A DNA stretch of 64,000 nt, from positions 496,001 to 560,000 of the forward strand of contig NZ_LZGS01000035.1 of the NCBI RefSeq assembly GCF_001690495.1, read 5' to 3'. The position numbers and the translations under genes are program-made. The notes under the pieces are model-generated. The model worked only from the letters and a program-made list of their open reading frames with translations, was not told the origin of the DNA and did not search any database. Shown here piece after piece: positions 57,987 through 64,000 of this stretch (the first letter of the stretch is position 1; the number at the start of each line of letters is the position of its first letter). This DNA comes from Gilliamella sp. App4-10. Its GTDB lineage: Bacteria; Pseudomonadota; Gammaproteobacteria; Enterobacterales; Orbaceae.

Positions 57987-58068
57987 AAAAGGTATCCACT
58001 TTAGTTATTTGGTCATCTATATTATATATGTAGAACTATATCTGAAAATCTACATATACCCTATATAT

Positions 58069-59850
58069 TTAGTCTTTTTTTGATAAAACAAGTATTAAAG
58101 TCGCCAATTCTTTTTTCTCTGCGGTACTTAAACCAGAGACTCTCTCTTTTGCGATTAGTTCATCTTGCCTTTGGGCGAGTATATTATCATATAACTCTTT
58201 TAAAGTATGTGAAAAAGTTGAATCTATTTCATCATCTTGATAATGACACTCCCATGTTGATAAACGATTTAATTGTTTATAAAACGGTCTATCTATACAC
58301 TCTGTTAGTATTTGTGCTGTCGTTATATTGGGATAACGTTGACATAATTCAAGTAATTCAATAAAGATCTCAATACCTGCCATTTTAACTTGGCGAATCA
58401 CATTAATATCAGAAACTTGTTCAGCAAGATTAGGATATTGAAGTAATAAACCGATTAAAACACGCATAGTGGTTAATTTTATTTGTGATACAGGGGCTCT
58501 TTCTTTTGCCTTTTCATTACCTTTGTATCGATTGTCACTCATTAATTGCTCTAGTTGAGAGACATCAAGCAAACCTAAATAATTGCCAAGTTTTTGTAAT
58601 AAATTTAATCTAAAAGCTTTTGCCTTAATTTGATCAAGTAGTGGTAAAGCTAGCGAGCTCAATTTAGCTTTTCCTTCAGCAGTTTTTAAATCAACCTGTT
58701 TCAAAAGTTCATCAAATAAAAACTTTGATAAATTTGAGGCCTCATTTAAATATTCTTCAAAATCCGCTTTACCAACTTTACGAATAAAGCTATCCGGATC
58801 TTCATCTTGAGGTAAAAAAGCAAAGGTAATTTTCTTACCATCGATTAAGCAAGGCAATAATACATTAAGAGCCCGCCAAGCGGCACTTCGCCCAGCATTA
58901 TCGCCATCATAACAAAATATTACCGAATCTGTTGCTCTAAATAATAACTTAATATGTTCTTCTGACGTTGCCGTGCCTAAAGATGCAACAGCATAATCAA
59001 TACCATATTGAGCAAGCGAAACCACATCCATATAACCTTCAACCACGATGAGTTGTTGAGGATTACGATTCACTTCTTGTGTTTCATAAAGTCCATAAAG
59101 TTGGAAACCTTTATGAAAAATTGGAGTTTCCGGAGAATTAATATATTTCGCAGGATCATTAATGATAGTTCTTCCACCAAATGCTATGACATTTCCTTGC
59201 CTATCACGGATAGGAAACATGACTCGTGCCCGAAAGCGGTCATATTGATTACCACTATCATTGGTTACTTGCATGCCTGCTTGTTTATAAAGCTCTGCTT
59301 CAGTCTTAGTTTTAACAATATTTTGTGAAGTTAATCGCCAATCATTAGGGGCATAACCAATTTTATATCTGGCTATAATTTCAGCGTTAAGACCTCGATT
59401 CTCAAGATATTTTTGAGCATCGATAGATGTTGGTAATGCTAATTGCTGCTGGTAGAAATCCGTGATTTTAGCCATCAAGGTATACAAATCACGACGTACA
59501 TTTCGAGATTCAATATGTTTAGATTGATCAATTTCATTGTTATCACTATCAATATAAGGTACTCGAATTCCTTGCATACTAGCTAATTCTTCAATAGCTT
59601 CAGGAAAAGACAACCGTTCATATTGCATTAAAAAATTAACAACCGATCCCGATGCACCACATCCAAAACAGTAATAGATCTGTTTTTTCTCATTAAGCGA
59701 AAAAGAGGCTGTTTTTTCATCATGAAAAGGGCAACAACCAAAATAGTTATTCCCCCTTTTTTTCATTTTAACGCGTTTACTAATCACATCGAGAATGCTA
59801 GTTCGAGCAATGAGATCTAAGATGAAATCGCGGGGAATAAGACCTTTCAT
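58069..59850 (-). CDS. dnaG: DNA primase DnaG
   Basis: Makes RNA primers for replication. The 593 residues have the N-terminal zinc-binding domain with CPFHDEKTASFSLNEKKQIYYCFGC (Cys and His ligands, about 40-65). The polymerase core carries the Toprim acidic motif VVEGYMDVVSL (near 265) and FCYDGDNAGRSAAWRAL (near 307). A C-terminal helicase-binding domain ends at TAEKKELATLILVLSKKD. It is 145 bases downstream of rpsU, across a hairpin (T1), and 82 bases before rpoD. Confidence 0.97.
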   Translation of the reverse strand: MKGLIPRDFILDLIARTSILDVISKRVKMKKRGNNYFGCCPFHDEKTASFSLNEKKQIYYCFGCGASGSVVNFLMQYERLSFPEAIEELASMQGIRVPYIDSDNNEIDQSKHIESRNVRRDLYTLMAKITDFYQQQLALPTSIDAQKYLENRGLNAEIIARYKIGYAPNDWRLTSQNIVKTKTEAELYKQAGMQVTNDSGNQYDRFRARVMFPIRDRQGNVIAFGGRTIINDPAKYINSPETPIFHKGFQLYGLYETQEVNRNPQQLIVVEGYMDVVSLAQYGIDYAVASLGTATSEEHIKLLFRATDSVIFCYDGDNAGRSAAWRALNVLLPCLIDGKKITFAFLPQDEDPDSFIRKVGKADFEEYLNEASNLSKFLFDELLKQVDLKTAEGKAKLSSLALPLLDQIKAKAFRLNLLQKLGNYLGLLDVSQLEQLMSDNRYKGNEKAKERAPVSQIKLTTMRVLIGLLLQYPNLAEQVSDINVIRQVKMAGIEIFIELLELCQRYPNITTAQILTECIDRPFYKQLNRLSTWECHYQDDEIDSTFSHTLKELYDNILAQRQDELIAKERVSGLSTAEKKELATLILVLSKKD

Positions 59851-59887
59851 GATAAATTTTCAACCAATTCTGGTATTATAGAAAGAC

Positions 59888-59916
59888 AACAAGCCGTATC
59901 AAAAATACGGCTTGTT
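59888..59916 (-). terminator. Internal hairpin between rpsU and dnaG (T1-like)
   Basis: AACAAGCCGTAT and ATACGGCTTGTT form a perfect 12-bp stem with a 5-base loop; only a broken T-run (GTCTTTCT) follows on the minus strand. The E. coli macromolecular synthesis operon has a terminator, T1, in the same place, which lowers dnaG expression relative to rpsU. Confidence 0.85.
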
Positions 59917-59994
59917 AGAATTCTTTATATTAAAAAATAAAAAATTGATTTTAATATCAATTCAAGTTTTCAGTATAAATAATCTTAAAAACAA

Positions 59995-60222
<228 letters not shown>

Positions 60223-60329
60223 TCAAATTTGTTTAATATCACAAGGGACTAAATTTAGTGCGCAATTTTACCTCTAATCAATATATATTGTAAAGTAAAA
60301 AATCGAATTATTCTAAGAGAGCAAATTAA

Positions 60330-61406
<1,077 letters not shown>

Positions 61407-61429
61407 TATTTATTCATATAGACATTGCC

Positions 61430-61452
61430 GCTCTTTCCTAATTGGAAAGAGC
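61430..61452 (+). terminator. Hairpin downstream of hemB
   Basis: GCTCTTTCC and GGAAAGAGC form a 9-bp stem with a 5-base loop, 23 bases after the stop. Only a weak T content follows (ATTATTC). Confidence 0.55.
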
Positions 61453-61522
61453 ATTATTCGCCGATTGATCATATTACAATCAGCAAATTGCATTAATAAT
61501 CATACTATGTAGTAGCAATACA

Positions 61523-61558
61523 TTTTTGTATCTTCTTAGTTCATCGAAGATACAAAAA
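61523..61558. repeat. Perfect 13-bp inverted repeat
   Basis: TTTTTGTATCTTC and GAAGATACAAAAA around a 10-base loop, in the gap between hemB and the zinc-ribbon gene. Neither side has a T-run after the stem, so it is not an ordinary terminator. A regulator site or old IS end are alternatives. Confidence 0.4.
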
Positions 61559-61701
61559 ATTAATAAATACAAACAGGTTAACACTCATACTAGGTCAAAT
61601 GTTACTCTTCGCTAAAAAGCGTAAAAAAATTTCTGGATAGCTATATGTTTAAGTAAAAATTTGATAACATTTGCGGGGGATAAGCGATAATGGAATAAAA
61701 A

Positions 61702-62478
61702 ATGATTTATGAACTCGTACCAACCGAATTATATGATGAATTGACAGCTTTTTATCATGATCTAGAGAAAATCACATCGCAACATACAGAATTTTGTCCA
61801 TTTTGTAAAAAAACTAAATTTTACATAATTCGTTCAAAACCCACTAAAACATATCGTTGTAAAAATTGTCATAAATATTTTACCGTTTCAACTAATACAC
61901 CCTTCAATCGTTTAATGCCCTATAATTGGTTAGAGATTATTTTTACTAACCGCATAAACAAGATGAGTTATCACGAAATTGCCAAAAAACTTGAAATTTC
62001 ACACGAAAAGGTCATACGTCGAGATCGAGCTATTATTCATTATCTTCAAATCCATTACCCATCATTGCATAAGTGGTATACACATCAAAAGCAAGCCACA
62101 TTAATTCCAACCTTGGCTCAACAATATAAAATTATTAAAGCTAAAGTGACAGACTTATTGAATGAACAAAGCCCAACTTGTATACACTGCGGATCCAACG
62201 AAACAACCAAAGTGGGTTCACGTACTTGTTACCGCTGTAAGCGTTGCCGGCATAGTTTTAATACTTTAAGCAACACCCATTTAAACCGTATACCAAAACC
62301 TGAATTATGGCTACAATTCATTGATCTACTTGTTTCTGGAGCTAATAATTTACAAATAGGAAAAACTCTTAACTTACACAATGATACTGTACGTAAATGG
62401 CGATCTGCTTGGTATTACATGATGAAAGATTGGCATTGCGATGCTCTTGCCATTTGGTGCAAAAATAAAAATCAATAA
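61702..62478 (+). CDS. Duplicated zinc-ribbon/helix-turn-helix protein (DUF746-like)
   Basis: 258 residues built as two similar halves. Each has a four-Cys ribbon and then a transposase-like helix-turn-helix: first half CPFC (32-35), CKNC (53-56), then TVSTNTPFNRLMPYNWLEI and SYHEIAKKLEISHEKVIRRDRAI; second half CIHC, CKRC, then NTLSNTHLNRIPKPELWLQF and NLQIGKTLNLHNDTVRKWRSAWYY. This matches the DUF746/IS1595-like DNA-binding head, but no DDE catalytic domain follows. It may be a domesticated or stand-alone DNA-binding protein. The start has only a weak ribosome-binding site, and no operon partners are seen. Function unknown. Confidence 0.75.
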   Translation: MIYELVPTELYDELTAFYHDLEKITSQHTEFCPFCKKTKFYIIRSKPTKTYRCKNCHKYFTVSTNTPFNRLMPYNWLEIIFTNRINKMSYHEIAKKLEISHEKVIRRDRAIIHYLQIHYPSLHKWYTHQKQATLIPTLAQQYKIIKAKVTDLLNEQSPTCIHCGSNETTKVGSRTCYRCKRCRHSFNTLSNTHLNRIPKPELWLQFIDLLVSGANNLQIGKTLNLHNDTVRKWRSAWYYMMKDWHCDALAIWCKNKNQ

Positions 62479-63106
62479 GGCAACAATGAACAACGATCAA
62501 CAAATAATTTGTTAACTGAACATATTTCCAGATAACTGGATAAAAAAATTACTCTATAAATAACTTACTACAGTTACCAAGTGCAGTAATTAATAATTAT
62601 TTTTTTATACTGAACCAAAGCTTTTACCGTTTAGTAAAATGATTAAACAGCAACATATTCAAGGGTCTTCAAATAAAATAATTTAATAAAATAAACAAAT
62701 CTTTATTACTAATTACGATTTAGAAAGGTTATATCATGAAATTAGCTATGGCATGGACCTCACCAAAAATATTTATGATATTGCTTTTGTTTCATCCAAA
62801 AACTGTTTTGGCATAAAGAAAAATGGTAACGATTATAGACGCAAACTCAGAATTTTATGAGCAAGATCATATAGAACCCGTGTTATGTAATGCGAATAAG
62901 TAATTAGAAAAAACCATTATCAAAACCTTTAAATTAGCATCAAATGGTAACACCATCATTAATGATAAAAATTAATAAGAAATTGAACTACCTAATATGG
63001 GTACTTATTCGGATTATAATCAAAACTTCGATTAGACTAAAATGGTTTGTATTACAATAGGCAACGAGTAAAAAACCGCCAATCGAATAAGGACAGTTCA
63101 ATATGA
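62479..63106 (+). other. Decayed region with signal-peptide-like relic
   Basis: About 630 bases without an intact gene. From the ATG at 62736 a short frame reads MKLAMAWTSPKIFMILLLFHPKTVLA, like a secretion signal, then stops. Further short pieces follow up to about 63060: TIIDANSEFYEQDHIEPVLCN, IIKTFKLASNGNTII, ELPNMGTYSDYNQNF. They may belong to one lost secreted protein, but I cannot name it. Confidence 0.35.
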
Positions 63107-63910
63107 TTAGTCATTTCCATATTCATCATATTCGCGACAAAGTATAATTGTATCTTCAATTAAACGTCTAGCAATAGTGCCATATTTAGGAATTTTAGGC
63201 AATTCTGTATAATGATACCAGTTTGCTTCGATGAGTTCGTTTTTGTCTACTACTATTTCACCGCTATCATAATCAGCTAAATAACCCATCATTAATGAAT
63301 TTGGAAATGGCCAAGGTTGTGATCCTACATAACGAATATTCTTAATTTTTATTTTTGATTCTTCAAAAACTTCCCGTTCAACTGCTGTTTCCATTGTTTC
63401 ACCAATTTCAGTGAAACCAGCTAAAATAGTATACAAGTTATCTTGATTATGCCTAACATGCTTTGCTAATAAAATTTTATTTTTGCGGCGAATAGCCACG
63501 ATAATAGATGGTGAAATTTGTGGATAGTAACGCTCTTTACAATGGTCACACATACAACACCATTCTGTATTACTAATATACATCTCATGCCCACAATAAC
63601 CACAATATTTATGGGAACGGTAAAACTCAGAAAGTTGAACTGCTCGACCAGCCATATTAAATAAGGATTGATCAGTCCTATCAAGTAATGGACGAATTGA
63701 ACTCATCGAATTTTTCATTTCATAACAAATCAGCCAAGCCGTTAGCCCTTTCCATTCGCCTATTGGTTGAGCAAGTTTATTCGTAAAACCTAGCTCATCA
63801 GCACACCCGACAGGAACTTCACCATCAGGCAACCACAATCGACCATTAGCACTTACAAACCAGTAACCGATTTCATTACCAGTTAAATTAAATTGTTGCT
63901 GTATATTCAT
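63107..63910 (-). CDS. nudC: NADH pyrophosphatase NudC
   Basis: Nudix hydrolase that cleaves NAD(H) and removes NAD caps from RNA. The ATG at 63910 gives 267 residues aligning with E. coli NudC; an upstream extension to 63967 runs through a terminator hairpin and is rejected. The four-Cys zinc site is [29 protein letters not shown]. The Nudix box reads [26 protein letters not shown], with [11 protein letters not shown] just after, the segment that marks NADH specificity. Confidence 0.95.
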   Translation of the reverse strand: MNIQQQFNLTGNEIGYWFVSANGRLWLPDGEVPVGCADELGFTNKLAQPIGEWKGLTAWLICYEMKNSMSSIRPLLDRTDQSLFNMAGRAVQLSEFYRSHKYCGYCGHEMYISNTEWCCMCDHCKERYYPQISPSIIVAIRRKNKILLAKHVRHNQDNLYTILAGFTEIGETMETAVEREVFEESKIKIKNIRYVGSQPWPFPNSLMMGYLADYDSGEIVVDKNELIEANWYHYTELPKIPKYGTIARRLIEDTIILCREYDEYGND

Positions 63911-63936
63911 ATAATTAACACCAAAATAAAAACGAA

Positions 63937-63962
63937 AAAGGAGGATTTTACTCCTCCTTTTA
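63937..63962 (-). terminator. Terminator before nudC
   Basis: AAAAGGAGGA and TCCTCCTTTT form a 10-bp stem with a 6-base loop. It lies just after the stop (63970) of a minus-strand gene that enters from the right edge. Confidence 0.85.
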
Positions 63963-63969
63963 ATCAATA

Positions 63970-64000
63970 TTATTTCTTTTTCTTCTCGTGAAGTCCTTTT
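63970..64000 (-). CDS. C-terminal end of a gene running off the window
   Basis: On the minus strand the last codons read KGLHEKKKK followed by TAA at 63972-63970, then a terminator 7 bases on. Too little remains to name the product; the Lys-rich tail only suggests a basic C-terminus. Confidence 0.5.
   Translation of the reverse strand, partial: KGLHEKKKK

Noticed and set aside
63911-63967. N-terminal extension of NudC to a TTG at 63967
   Set aside because: It would cross a T-tailed terminator hairpin of the preceding gene and adds residues absent from NudC proteins.

Overview
The window reads as chromosome of an AT-rich gammaproteobacterium. Gene content and order are enterobacterial/Pasteurella-like: a complete dcw division and cell-wall cluster, thrL-thrA-thrB-thrC, rpsU-dnaG-rpoD, uspA next to pitA, and nrdR-ribD. 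Strong AT bias, several decaying genes and IS debris fit a host-adapted lineage. An Orbaceae gut symbiont such as Gilliamella is my best guess, not proven by anything read here.

Layout. 0.1-1.9 kb: three consecutive lipoprotein genes (CsgG-like, DUF4810, DUF799). 2.1-5.4 kb: a malate-use locus in which only the malic enzyme is intact; the 2-hydroxycarboxylate transporter and the CitA/CitB-type two-component pair are pseudogenes. 5.5-24.1 kb, minus strand: yfbR, then the dcw cluster read mraZ to lpxC, with a MraZ operator of four repeats in 10-bp register upstream of mraZ. 24.3-33.1 kb: an accessory island bounded by IS5- and IS3-family elements and relics. 33.1-38.1 kb: pgl, zwf, rplY, a hexose-6-phosphate mutarotase and hemW. 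38.4-44.3 kb: a sugar PTS locus resembling the D-tagatose pathway, with a CRP site in the divergent promoter region. 44.7-51.6 kb: ribD, nrdR and the threonine operon with its leader peptide and attenuator. 51.6-60.2 kb: a small unknown gene, ydfG, uspA, pitA, a yfeH-like transporter, rpoD, dnaG, rpsU. 60.4-64.0 kb: hemB of the Mg-dependent type, a duplicated zinc-ribbon/HTH protein, decayed sequence, nudC and the tail of one more gene.

The most notable content is in the island. An AraC-type regulator is divergent from a tight operon encoding a cyclodipeptide synthase, a cytochrome P450 closely resembling Bacillus CypX, and an MFS exporter, closed by a strong terminator. This matches the yvmC-cypX-yvmA logic of pulcherriminic acid biosynthesis, so the cluster probably makes and exports an oxidised cyclodipeptide, possibly an iron-chelating pulcherriminic-acid-like compound. 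The IS elements on both sides, a broken Sfp-type phosphopantetheinyl transferase and high AT content point to horizontal acquisition.

No rRNA, tRNA or CRISPR array was recognised. Several starts were moved from the longest reading frame to a better ribosome-binding site; each case is stated.
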